A DNA stretch of 64,000 nt, taken from NCBI GenBank assembly GCA_027475525.1, contig JAMWFC010000115.1, forward strand, positions 1,116,001-1,180,000, in the 5' to 3' direction. The notes beneath the pieces are model-generated. The model saw only the letters and a list, made by a program, of their open reading frames with translations, ran no database searches and had not been told where the DNA came from. The translations under genes were made by a program, and so were the position numbers. The stretch comes from Macrolepiota albuminosa (taxonomy: Eukaryota > Basidiomycota > Agaricomycetes > Agaricales > Agaricaceae). Positions within the stretch are counted from its first letter, which is position 1; every line of letters begins with the position of its first letter. Below are positions 21,945 to 31,978 of this stretch, one piece after another.

Positions 21945-23955
21945 GTGCATCCTGCATTGTAGATGCACTTACGAATCGATTGTACAGTTCAAGGATCACA
22001 TCCTTGAACGTCCACTGCTGCCTCGCCCGATTATAGTGAAGGACGTGATGCCGAAACCACCTCTTTGCCGGACCTTCCAGAAATTCGGGCAACACAAATA
22101 CTCGTTCCTTATCTATACGGTCTCCACCGTACAGGCATGCTGCCAGATGGTAGCATACATCCATGGTCCAGTCCTCAAGTTCGCTGAACTTTGTTCCCCC
22201 CTTATAGGGCAGAATATGCTTTGGGTCAGCCCGCCGTGGTTTGATCCCTTCGGGTAATCACAGAGCAACCCTGACTGCATCATCAATTATGCTCACTAGT
22301 CTTCGGTGCATGATATTGGTGTAGGCTCTGGTGGCCTCATTCATCCCAGGTGTCTTGTTGCGTCCCTCGGCGGGGACGAACATCGAGAAGGCCCGCACAG
22401 GCCGAGTCATTGGTCCCCTGGGGCTGCGGGATCTGTCGTCCCGAGGGCCCTGCCCTCCATTCCGTCTATCCGACTCCAACCCCCGCAGCTCCTCTCTACT
22501 CCTGATATCGCTCCCGTGCTTATTTCAACGGCTGTTCTGTGCACGTTCCACAAATTCTCGCCTCATTTCATCAATGGGTTGGGGCCTATTGAAACTGATT
22601 CCCTGATCGTCAATACGAGAGTAGCCTTGCCCCCGTAAGTCCTGGATCCGCATTCTTTGGAATGCGACTCGGTCCTGAAACGTGTCGGCAAGTGGTACCC
22701 TTGCCGGCACCACTGGTTCCTCTGCTTCTCTTTTCACCTGAGGTGACAACACTTCTTCTGGTACTGTTTCCAACAGTACATGTGTAGCCGGTCTGGACGT
22801 CACCATCTCAGCCACAGACATAGCTGTAGGTCGATACCCTACGAACCTCTGCTGCCTCTGCCCAGCTGCTACTTGTGTCTGGTATTGCTCCTGAGTCTCC
22901 CCCGCCTGTTGTGGAGCAAATATATTGCTAAACGCCTCCTCAATGTGGGGGGAACTCCCTCTCCCTGCAGAAATCGTAGGGATTAGCTCCGCCTCCGCTG
23001 GGGTGGACGCAGCAGACCCTCGGCAACTTTTATGGTCGAGGTAGCTTTGAGCTTCCAGGTCCAAGATCTGCATATATGCCGAAATATACTCATCTGTTCC
23101 CACCTCTGGAAGCACATCACCTCTAGCCTCTATCAATTGCATGTGCTTGTTCACATACAACTTCAACCTAGCCCTCGTCGACAATTTACTTATCTCTGGG
23201 AACCTGGCCCAGAGCATAGCTATTTGAACGTCAAGGGTTGCTTCATAGCGTCCATTCTTGTCTTCATCAGACGTATCATCAACCACTGTGGGCTGACGTC
23301 TTCTTGTCCCCGTAGTCTGCACCGGTACTGCTGGCCGCTGCCCTCCAGGTCGTCGACTCAATGGCGTCGATTCCGGTATATTCCTCCATGGTGTCTCATG
23401 GACAGCTTCCTCTCGTCTACCTTCCGAACTTGTCCAAGCCTCTCCTGCCGTTCCAGGAGCCCCTGCCCTAAACGGGGATGGTTTTTTTTCTTCGTGTGTG
23501 GCCACACCCACGCCTGACGTCCTTAATCCCGAGAATCGTACCGGTGCCCTTTGAGGTACCTGTATAATCGGCGGTGACTCACTAGCCACCCCAACCTCCC
23601 TTCCAACTCTACGCTGGATTGGACGTCTCTGCTCTGTCATGAGCAAACTCCCCGGCATATCTGTTTAGGCTGGGGTCAACTCGACCTCAGCCTCTTCCCA
23701 ATTTGCCACCTGCTGATCTTGAGTGTGTGCTGCCACTGGTGTGGCATTCTCGTCCTTCTGCACCGGGGCGACATTGTCGTTCCGTTCTGGTGGCAGAGGT
23801 TCGTGATCCATTCCACTATCAATCGGCTTGCGTTCGGCGCTCAAGAAGCTTGATGGTTGATGTCGCTGTCAATCGAGATTCTAGAACTAAGTTCTAGAAT
23901 GTATAGTTCTTGTATGTTCGCGTACAGATTATCGTCGTTCGACAATTCAAAAAAG

Positions 23956-24285
23956 TGTAAGAGATATTACTGTCTTAGTCACACAAGACACAGAATCTGC
24001 CAAATCGGTAGATTTCTCTGTACGTAGTGTAAGTAAAAAAGTATCTACCCAAATAAGAGTAAATACATCGTAATTTAAAGGTAAATTAATTAGAGAAATA
24101 ATTACTACTGTAATTATGTCCTCTAATACATAAGAGTAAATACATCGTAATTTAAAGGTAAATTAATTAGAGAAATAATTACTACTGTAATTATGTCCTC
24201 TGATACGACATACTTCCCACACCCCTCAGGGTGCGGTTGAGGAGAAATACTGAATTAGGGACCTCGACGAGGTCCCCCTGTTACA
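23956..24285 (-). repeat. TE2 5' LTR (330 bp, with an internal 77-bp duplication)
   Basis: On the minus strand it runs TGTAACAGGGGG to CTCTTACA. It equals the 253-bp 3' LTR plus 77 bp. The sequence after it (CTTTTTTGAATTG) does not begin TGG, and I found no long complementarity to the LTR, so the priming mode of TE2 is unclear. Confidence 0.93.
24053..24206. repeat. 77-bp tandem duplication inside the TE2 5' LTR
   Basis: Units begin at 24053 and 24130 and differ at one base near their ends (CTCTAATAC versus CTCTGATAC). The 3' LTR has a single unit. Confidence 0.95.
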
Positions 24286-24632
24286 CGCTACTATCAAGAA
24301 TTACAACTTCCCAAGGGGCGTGCTAGTGCTTATGCGCAACTCCAAAATCGAGACCTTATACAACAAGAAAATGCGACCATGCTATTTGGGACCTTTGGTA
24401 GTCATCTCTCGTAACCGTGGAGGCGCTTACATGCTCTGTGAATTAGATGGTTTAGTACTACATCGACTTGTTGCCGCCTTTTGCCTATTGCCGTATCTCG
24501 CCAGAGAATAAGTTGACTTGCTGCTGGAAGCACTAGACATTGACACCGCCAAGCTTAGAGAACTGGAAGAAACTGACTTATTGGACGATGATGATTTGCC
24601 GACTCTGGTTGAAGAAAAAGAAAATGATTAGA
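24286..24632 (+). pseudogene. TE1 integrase C-terminal part
   Basis: It begins with CGCTA, the target duplication of TE2. Read in the frame that continues from the minus-strand fragment ending at 9769, it gives ATIKNYNFPRGVLVLMRNSK, then a GPY/F-type module (CYLGPLVVISRNRGGAYMLCELDG). An acidic tail ends at a TAG at 24632, and a TAA inside RE-VDLL is an extra stop. This proves that the integrase gene was split by TE2 and that its two parts now sit in opposite orientation 14.5 kb apart. Confidence 0.88.
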
Positions 24633-25040
24633 GAAGACTATATTGATAAGCTCTCTTTTTCTATTACTTACCTTACTTATCTTTCTTGCCGATACTTACT
24701 GTACTATATTCAACAGACATTACCTTACATAGTCAAGCTGCAGCGCTAGCGTGTCACCAATGCTTAGCGCACTGCGCAACTCTCGCCAAGGGTTTTTTGC
24801 TATGATGACTTACTAAGTGTTTCCCTTTGCAAAATCTTGCTAAGATTCCCCCCTAGCTATGTTTATTTATCAGCTTACTTAGTAAAACTTACATTCACAG
24901 ACTAGGAATCAAATATATATGGCAGTATCAAGAAGCTATACAATAAACGACCTATCTACGCTAAGGTTCGTTTAATCACTGTGATGACCACAACTCCTGC
25001 AATAGAAGTGATCTACCAACTGGGCTAAAAGGCCACAATG
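24633..25040. other. Intergenic stretch after TE1
   Basis: Probably TE1 3' non-coding sequence. I could not define an LTR or polypurine tract. The right end contains a tRNA-like relic, listed separately. Confidence 0.5.
24968..25040 (-). pseudogene. tRNA-like relic (A box), possibly tRNA-derived SINE
   Basis: On the minus strand, TAGCCCAGTTGGTAGATC closely resembles a pol III A box / tRNA D-arm, preceded by GTGGCCTTT. The anticodon arm and T arm are not convincing (GGAGTTGTGGTCATCAC), so this is not a working tRNA. Confidence 0.35.
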
Positions 25041-28000
25041 TCAAGCCTGGCTTGACATGTTGCAGGCACTATTTAAGCAGTATCCAGTGTCATGATGCTG
25101 TGGGTCATGACAATCACTTTTGTTGTCCAAGGGCAGAGAGTCAGAGACTGGCAAAGAAGACTTGCGAAGAGGAAGGAGGTCACCAGGCAAGATGTTGTTG
25201 GTGGTTTGCCAGTCCAGGGCGGCTTGGCAATCTGCTTGGTAATCATGCAGAACATGTAGGCTGTGACCCAAGTTAGAATAGCGCAGTCTAAGTGCCATGA
25301 GCTGGCCCCAGACTCGTTCCCATTCTCGCTCCATTGCTGTCTCCATCGTTGCTGCCCTCCTCAAAAACCTCTCCAGCATCTCCCGTGGGTTAAGCGCAAC
25401 CACCAGGTATATGAGGTCTTGTCCCAGCCAGTTGAAAGTGTTGTCAGTAACCGTTGGCTGTGGCTGGGGAGTCCAAGTGGGATTGATTCTGGCGACCACG
25501 GGGTGCCTAGGCTCCAGTCTGGCAACGTCTTCAGGATCTGACACATCCTAGGGGGCGACGTTACTGTAGGGAGGGAGCCATCGCCACTCAGGCTCCTCCC
25601 TGGTGACTCCTGCTGCTCCTCTTGTTCCTCTGCTACCGCCTCCCTTGCCGCTTCCTCTTCTTCACCACCTTCCTGCTGTGTTGCCAAGGTCTCCTCTTCA
25701 CCTTCAGCATCTTCATCTCCTCCTGTTCCCCCTGCCTCAGCCGAGCCAGTGCCCTCCCCCATCTCGATGTCCAAGGGGACCTCTTCCTGCTCCTCTTGAG
25801 ATACCAAGTTTCCAGCAGCTTCCCAGTCCCCCGACTCCTCCAGAGACCTTGCTGCCAAGTGGATTGGTGACAAAAGGCCACTGAGACCTGCCTCTGTGTC
25901 AGGGGGGGGGTAGGCAACTTGCCATCAAGGCCTTCTCCAGATTCTTCATTTCAATGTCCTCAGGGGCAGGCAAAGGAGAAGGCGACGACTCCATGCAAGG
26001 ACACTTTGCTTTGCCCTTCCCTTTGCTTGCAGAAGAGGCTTGTCGTTTGTCTGAAACCAAAGTCCCTTGGCACTCTCCGGTGCCTTAGTTGCTGACTGTT
26101 TCAGTCCTATCTCCTTGGCATGTCAGCAATGCCAAGGAGGCATGTCCAATGGCTGCCATTCCTTCTACAGCAACCTTCTTCCTCTGTCCCTCCATGAACT
26201 CTCTTGCCCTTCTTACCAACACCACGCAGAAAAACGTCTTCTCAATGAGGGCATCTGGTGCACCACCATGCTTGTGACTTTTAGCCCTGTTGATAGTGCA
26301 TGCACACTTGAGGGCGCCACAACAATAACATGGCTGGGCTCCAGTTGGGAACCAACAGCCTTCGGGGTCGTTATCGGCCCAGCATTTGTCACACTGTATC
26401 TGGAGGTTAGCAGGAAGTAATGGAAACATTGTCACTTACTGCCCCCTGCGCTTCTTTGAATGCTTGCCAGGTCATCAGAGAAATGGTCTTCTTCCCCTTC
26501 ATTTCCTCCATCACGACACCAGCTTCCTGTCCCTCGTCAAGGATGGCCTCCTCCTGACATGGCAACAGCAGTCCTTTGAGCTCCTTGTTGTCAAAACTGG
26601 ACTGCGTTGGCACCTAAATGAATCACAGTGAATTAGAAGATCAGTACAAGAGAATGGCTTACCGTGTATTGAGGAGCCGCCTTGCAACTCTGCAGATGTC
26701 ATTAGCGACCATCGGTAACAGCAAGCAAAAAAAATCACCACATACCTTGCATTTGGAAGCACCTGCCGGCTTCCTCAGCGAGCCCGACTTGCTAGCCAGC
26801 AACACTGGGCTCAAAGTGCTGCCGGCGTGACCTACCTTGCCAGATTCCTTAGTTCCCTGCCTCTTGGTGGCAGGCGCCTTCCCCGCAGCAATCTCCTCCA
26901 TCTCTGCCACCAACGCTGCTGCCCTCTCTCGCTCCTCTAGCGTTGATGACGCCCAAAGTTTTGGTCAGTAACAATGTGACTATAGTGTTACCGTACCAAT
27001 TGCTTGCATTGGGCGCGCTGTAAGTGATGTGAGGAGTCCCGGGCAGGTCCCAGAGAACGCGCCTATGAAAATGGGGAAAAGTCGGTAACGGGGTCGGCAG
27101 GTGTCAAGCGCTAAGGTAAAGCGCTTATGAAAGAAGCGGTAAGTGACACGGCAATGTGAGCGGCAAGAGCAAAGTAAGCTTAGCGAAGTCTAAGCGGCGA
27201 TAATGCCTGCTGTAGTTGCAAGGCGCGAGTGTGTCGAGTGTTGGTGAGCGTCTGCAACTGCCGATGAGTTTGACATTGCCGACCGTAAATGAGCTCTTGA
27301 GCGTAAGGGAGACTGAAGAAAGGGGAGCAGGAAACTCTGGTCTATTATTTGATGGTGTATGTACAAGTCGGTAAGTACTTTTATACTACAATGAGTTCGC
27401 CGTCGCCAGTGGCTAATGACGCCAGAGTGCGGTAAACTAGAAAATTTCATAGGGGTAGCTTCAACGGTTTCAGATCCCTACCATTCATTCAAGAGCCTTA
27501 GCGATGCCAGGCGACAGATTGCAAAGCTAAACCATCACTCCATCACCCTTCTGTCCGTCAGAGCACCTAAGCGATGTCAGGCGCCAAATCAAGACGCTAA
27601 GCGGTGTCAGACGCCAAGGTCAAACGCCAAGCTGTCCGTCAGTTTTTGATAGATCATCAGGCTTCTCGCTAAGCGCTGTCGTCAGTGACTGATGCCATCT
27701 GTCAGTTGTCATTCTGTCTGCTGTCGGCGCTATCATTGATTGGATCTGCTTCTTGCCATGCGCGGCCATCAAATCTTGCCAAAATTGGTTAGTTAGCGTG
27801 CGCTAAGGTATCCTGGACCTGTGCCGTGCTGCCGTAGCCTGCCGTTGATGCGCTGATCCTGTATGGGGTCCTATCAGCGTCCTGGTAATCTCCTGAGAAT
27901 CCCGGGAAATCTCCTCTTGCCTTGCTGCGATCTCCTCATCCACCTGCATGTGTGCGAGGGGTGCCAACACCTCCTGTTTGCTGTGAGGAGACAAATCAGA

Positions 28001-28461
28001 CCAAAGCTAAGTCAGGATGAATGGGTTAGGAATACTCACTCTGCTGCAGGCATGCTTACCGTCATTGGCAACGCCCCAGACAGAATGTCCTCCAACTCGT
28101 CCTCGATTGTTGGAATGAGAGGGGGCGTCTGGTAACATGATCAGCTAGCGACATGGCAAGAACTAGAAACACTCACAAAACGAGCAAAAGGCGCTAACCC
28201 CTCTGCACCACAGTGATCCAGGTACCACAACCAGCACCATTCTCAAACCTCAATCTTGCAATCCCAGCCCATGCCAAGAACACGTACCTCCAACCACCGC
28301 TCATATAGCTTCATAACAGCAACAACTAAATTTATAGGTGCGTCTGCGCCAACACCATCAATCTGTTTGAGAAAATTGTTTGCCTTGACGATATAGGCAT
28401 GGGCCACGTCTTGGGCCTCGACGGAAGGAACAGAGGGTGGAGTTGGAATATGGAAAGACAT
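25041..28461 (-). pseudogene. Cys-rich family gene, multi-exon, split by an LTR-like insertion
   Basis: The start MSFHIPTPPSVPSVEAQDV is at 28461 and exon 1 ends at 28288 before GTACGT. Later exons give PPLIPTIEDELEDIL, then KQEVLAPLAHMQVDEEIAAR to DSQEITR. The coding frame is then interrupted at 27876-26944 and resumes as LEERERAAALVAEMEEIA. Further down are KTISLMTWQAFKEAQGA and a Cys cluster, CDKCWADNDPEGCW, CYCC and CACTINRAKS, which could bind zinc. A Glu-rich acidic region and a helical C-terminus (MLERFLRRAATMETAMERE) follow. A TAA after TETVSN (CAA would restore it) and a frameshift near 25545 add damage. I cannot assign a function. Confidence 0.65.
26944..27876 (-). mobile_element. 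933-bp solo-LTR-like insertion in the Cys-rich gene
   Basis: On the minus strand it begins TGATAGGACCCC and ends GGCGTCATCA, so it has TG...CA ends. It is flanked by GCGT at 26940-26943 and 27877-27880. Removing it with one GCGT copy joins SQEITRT to LEERERAAALV in frame, which shows it is an insertion. It has many TAAGCG/CGCTTA motifs and no ORF of note. Confidence 0.75.
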
Positions 28462-28634
28462 TTTATTTGAAAGGAGCACCAGGTAAAATCAGGGGAAGAG
28501 AGGTGAAAAAGTCCAAACTCATGCACTAGGACTATAAACAAAATCTGAAGAATGCACGGACCACTTGTCACATAAGCGGTAACAGTAACCATATTTGGTG
28601 ACTGAGGACAGTCAATTTTTTAGTTGGGGGGAGA

Positions 28635-29487
28635 TGATAGGACCCCATAAAGGATCAGTGCATCAACAGCAGGCTACAGCAACACGGTACTGGCTTAGAA
28701 TACCTTAGCATGTGCTAATTAACCAATTTTGGCAATATTTGATGGCCGCGCATGGCAAGAAGCAGATCCAATCAATGATAGTGCTGACAGCAGACAGAAT
28801 GACAACTGACAGATGGCATCAGTCACTGACGACAGTGCTTGGAAAGAAGACTGATGATCTATCAAAAACTGACAGACAGCTTGGCGTTTGACCTTGGCAT
28901 CTGACATCGCTTAGCGCCTCAATTTGGTGCCTGACACCGCTTAGTATTTTGGACAGACAGAAGGGTGATAGATTGATGGTTTAGCGTTGCAATCTGCCGC
29001 CTGGCATTGCTAAGGGTCTTGAATAGACGGTAGAGATCTGAAACTGTTGGAGCTACTCCTATAAAATTTTCTAGTTTACTGCACTTTGGCGATTGTTAGT
29101 CATTGGCGACAGTGAACTCCTTGTAGTATAAAAAGTACTTACCGACTTGTACATATGGACCAGAACAGTGTTTTCTGCTCCCCTTACTCTAGTCTCCTTT
29201 ATGGTCTAAATCTCATTTATGGTCAGCAACAATGCTTAGACTTCGCTAAGCTTACAGTGTTCTTGCCACTTACATTGCCGTATTTACTTACCGCTTCTCC
29301 CATAGGCGCTTTTGCCTTAGCGCTTGACACTTGCTGATCCCTTTTTCGACTTTACCTTATTTTCATAGGCGTGTTCTCTGGGACCTGCTCAGGACTCCTC
29401 ACATCACTTTTAGTGCGCCCAACGCAAGCTTTTGATACGGTAACACTATTGCTATATTTGTTACTAACCAAACTTTGGGCATCATCA
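28635..29487 (+). repeat. Second copy of the LTR-like element, in opposite orientation
   Basis: It is about 853 bp, from TGATAGGACCCC to GGCATCATCA, and similar along its length to the reverse complement of 26944-27876, with many C-to-T/G-to-A differences. It lies just upstream of the Cys-rich gene start. Its flanks (GAGA and GTGG) do not form a target duplication. Together the two copies form a long inverted repeat with a spacer of about 0.76 kb. Confidence 0.8.
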
Positions 29488-29690
29488 GTGGTGTAGTAAT
29501 GTTATGAACTGACTGACTGACTATGCATAGCACATGTCAGCACTTAAAACAAACATCACTTGATCAATTGTCTCTACACATCTGACTCGTACTCCATTTC
29601 AGCAGTGTGGATGGTGTGGTAATGTCATGAAACCGACTATCCCCGACTCTCTTATGTAAGTAATAAGAAGAGGGTTATGTCTTGATGAAT

Positions 29691-30089
29691 AGTTTTTGTC
29701 CTGCCAAAGTTGATACAATCACGTGCATCATGTGCCCTGATATCATGTGCATTGTTTGGCTTTGCTTTTCTGCACACAAACAAAAAGTTTTTGTCCTGCC
29801 AAAGTTGATACAATCACATGCATTGTTTGGCTTTGCTTTTTTGCATGCAAACAAAAAGTTTTTGTCCTGTCAAAGTCGATACAATCACGTGCATCATGTG
29901 TTCTGATATCATGTGCATTGTTTGGCTTTGCTTTCCTGCATGCAACCGAAAAGTTTTTGTCCTGCCAAAGTCGCTACAATTACATGCATTATTTGGCTTT
30001 GCTTTTCTGCATGCCAACAAAAAGTTTTTGTCCTGCCAAAGTCACTACAATCATGTGCATTATGTGCTCTGTTGTTTGGCTTCGAAACT
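29691..30089. repeat. Minisatellite with alternating 95- and 71-bp units
   Basis: The phrase AGTTTTTGTCCTG starts at 29691, 29786, 29857, 29952 and 30023, spaced 95, 71, 95 and 71 bp. The higher-order unit is 166 bp, about 2.4 copies. The longer form has an extra segment around GATATCATGTGCA. Confidence 0.9.
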
Positions 30090-30413
30090 TCTCATCTTTG
30101 TAATAAATAAATTTTCTTTATTTTTTATATTTATTTTTTAATGAAATTTGCATGCATTGGTCTATGCATCTTAAATGAATATGCATGTCCTCCATTAAAT
30201 ATTAAATATTATATAGATTATTATTATTTCTTTTTTATTCTAAATTATATTTCAATCAGCCTAGTCTATTGTTGATTAGCTTCTTTTTATATTTCAAAAT
30301 ATTATATCTTTATCTAAATTTCTAAATGATGTGATTAGTCAGTTCTGATTAAAGCTAACAAAGAATTGCCTTTTTAGTTTGTTTTTCAGTTATAAAATGC
30401 TAGAAAAATCTAA

Positions 30414-30665
30414 GAAAAATCACCAAAAAATCAGGAGAAATTCAAAAGTTACTGATACACTGATTTTAGTTTTTTTTTTGAGATTTATAAATGCTTAAAG
30501 AATCCAACAATTCCAAGAAAAATTCAATTGCTGTGTTTTTCAGCAGATATTAGTAGAAAATGCTGAAAGAATTCTAGAAAAAATACTGAAAAATCAGGGA
30601 AAATTCAAAGGCTACTGATACACTGATTGTTAGTTTTTTTGATATTTATAAATGGCTAAAGAAAT
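30414..30665. repeat. Imperfect direct repeat, spacing about 160 bp
   Basis: Two copies share AATCAGG, ATTCAAA, ACTGATACACTGATT, a T run and GATTTATAAATG or GATATTTATAAATG, with scattered substitutions. Confidence 0.7.
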
Positions 30666-31081
30666 TTGAAAATTTTGAAAAAATTCAATATAGCTTACAA
30701 TAATATTTTAAGAGTTGAAGAAAACTGAAATTAAGCACTGAGTTGTGAAAACTAAGGCCTTAACCAAATAAAGTGAGGTTGAGGCTAGAATTAAGCACTA
30801 AGTTCTCTATATATACTTGAAGTTCTAACTCAATAAAGTGAGATTTGGATAGAGGCTTAGTTGGAGGGGGTTTAAAAGCAGAGCCTCTAATGAGCTACAA
30901 AATTCATGTCAAAGACACAAATCATAGCTTATTAATTTTAATATTATAACTTTAAAATAATTTTTTAAAAAACCTCTTTATATTTTACTTTTGCAGTTGC
31001 ATTTTTTTTTTGCTATTTTAAATTTGATTCTATTATTTATTCAAGCATGCCTAAAGCTATTGTTATCAGTTTTTGCATATA

Positions 31082-31235
31082 AAATACTTTATTTATGCTT
31101 TGTACTTTTGCTCAAATCTATTTATATATTTTATACTATAATTATAAGCAAATTATTCAAATACTTTATTTATGCTTTGTACTTTTGCTCAAATCTATTT
31201 ATATATTTTATACTATAATTATAAGCAAATTATTC
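31082..31235. repeat. 77-bp tandem duplication in AT-rich sequence
   Basis: Two identical 77-bp units, at 31082-31158 and 31159-31235, followed by a T run. Confidence 0.95.
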
Positions 31236-31627
31236 TTTTTATATTTTTATAAGTCTATTTATTTACTTTCAAAACTAGAATATAGTTATAATTTATCATT
31301 TATTCTTATTCATTTTTTGAAAAAAATATCTTAGATCTTTTCAATTTAAATAAAACATTAAAAAACTCGAAAATTGCCTAAATAAACAATTGCACAAATA
31401 AAGCAGGAAAACTCTAAACTTTAAAAGTCAGAAAAGGCAAACTCTATCTTATATAAGCAGTTTGTATACAGTGTTGAAGGGGCCACACTTGTTTGAATAA
31501 TAGCTAAAAAACCAAAGTATTTAAAAAACTAAAAGTAATATTAATAGATAGTATTGAAAGAATAAAAGAAGAAAAAAGAAAATAAATGAAGAAGAAGGAA
31601 GAAATAAAGAGTAAAAGTAAGAAAATA

Positions 31628-31978
31628 TCAGGAGTCCTCTAACAGTCCATGTGCTGTTTTCTAAAATTATCTTGTGTCTAATAGTTGCTTTACAAAGATG
31701 ATCCTAAGTTTTGTAGAGCACTTCAGTGCCATTATATATATAGTCAAGAAGATAATATGCTAAGTAAAGCTGCTGGTTAAAAAACATGTGTAAGTATAGA
31801 ATTACAGTTATTATTGCAAGATTTAAAAATAAATACTTATAAGTATCTATAATTATTTAGTTATCATTAGGTTCTATGAGTTCAGTTTCCAACAATATTG
31901 TTTATATATACTTTGATACTTTAGATCTTCCTCTGCCAGCTATGTGACTGAGCTGTAGCCTTCAGAGGTTGTCTTTAC
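31628..31978 (+). repeat. Degenerate solo LTR related to TE3
   Basis: The start (ATATCAGGAGTCCTC) resembles TGTCAGGGGACTCCTC. The end (CTTCCTCTGCCAGCTATGTG, later TTCAGAGGTTGTCTTTACA) clearly parallels the TE3 LTR end (CCCTCTGCCAGTTGTGTG, later TCCGGAGGTCGCCCTTACA). The length is similar (about 350 bp) and the middle is AT-converted. Confidence 0.6.

Larger units (their letters stand above)
20179..23658 (-). pseudogene. TE2 gag-pro polyprotein (premature stops, two 77-bp duplications)
   Basis: The frame starts near 23658 (MPGSLLMTEQRR) with a long charged N-terminal region. The capsid segment is MDVCYHLAACLYGGDRIDK to VLPEFLEGPAKRWFRHH, the zinc knuckle is CYACGEKGHFASTC (about 21210-21250), and the protease active site reads WDLGSTTTGV (about 20770) with FDRYDMIVGTPYMRKH downstream. 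In-frame stops near 22526, 22259 and 21478 are TGA where CGA would fit; the one at 20703 is TAG where CAG would fit. Two 77-bp tandem units (21515, 21791) shift the frame. Leaving out one unit of the 21791 pair joins LVDHAQ to NMAIYPDAWTV in frame. Confidence 0.85.
20179..24285 (-). mobile_element. TE2 5' half: 5' LTR, gag and protease
   Basis: Read on the minus strand: 5' LTR (24285-23956), leader, gag, zinc knuckle, protease and the beginning of the linker to RT, stopping at the TE3 LTR (20178). It complements the TE2 3' half at 2714-9768. The outer flank CGCTA (24286-24290) is the target duplication shared with 9769-9773. Confidence 0.92.

Noticed and set aside
24968..25040. Functional tRNA gene
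   Set aside because: Only the A-box region is convincing; no proper anticodon or T arm can be folded.
29691..30089. CRISPR-like array
   Set aside because: Spacing alternates 95/71 with the intervening sequence itself repeated; spacers are not unique, and the genome is eukaryotic.
29691..30110. Overlapping plus-strand open frames with repeated FCPAKV / WLCF motifs as a repeat protein
   Set aside because: They are translations of the 166-bp minisatellite in several frames; no start context, introns or composition supports a gene.
30991..31334. Hydrophobic open frames (Phe/Leu/Tyr-rich)
   Set aside because: They come from AT-rich sequence and from the 77-bp duplication; no coding evidence.
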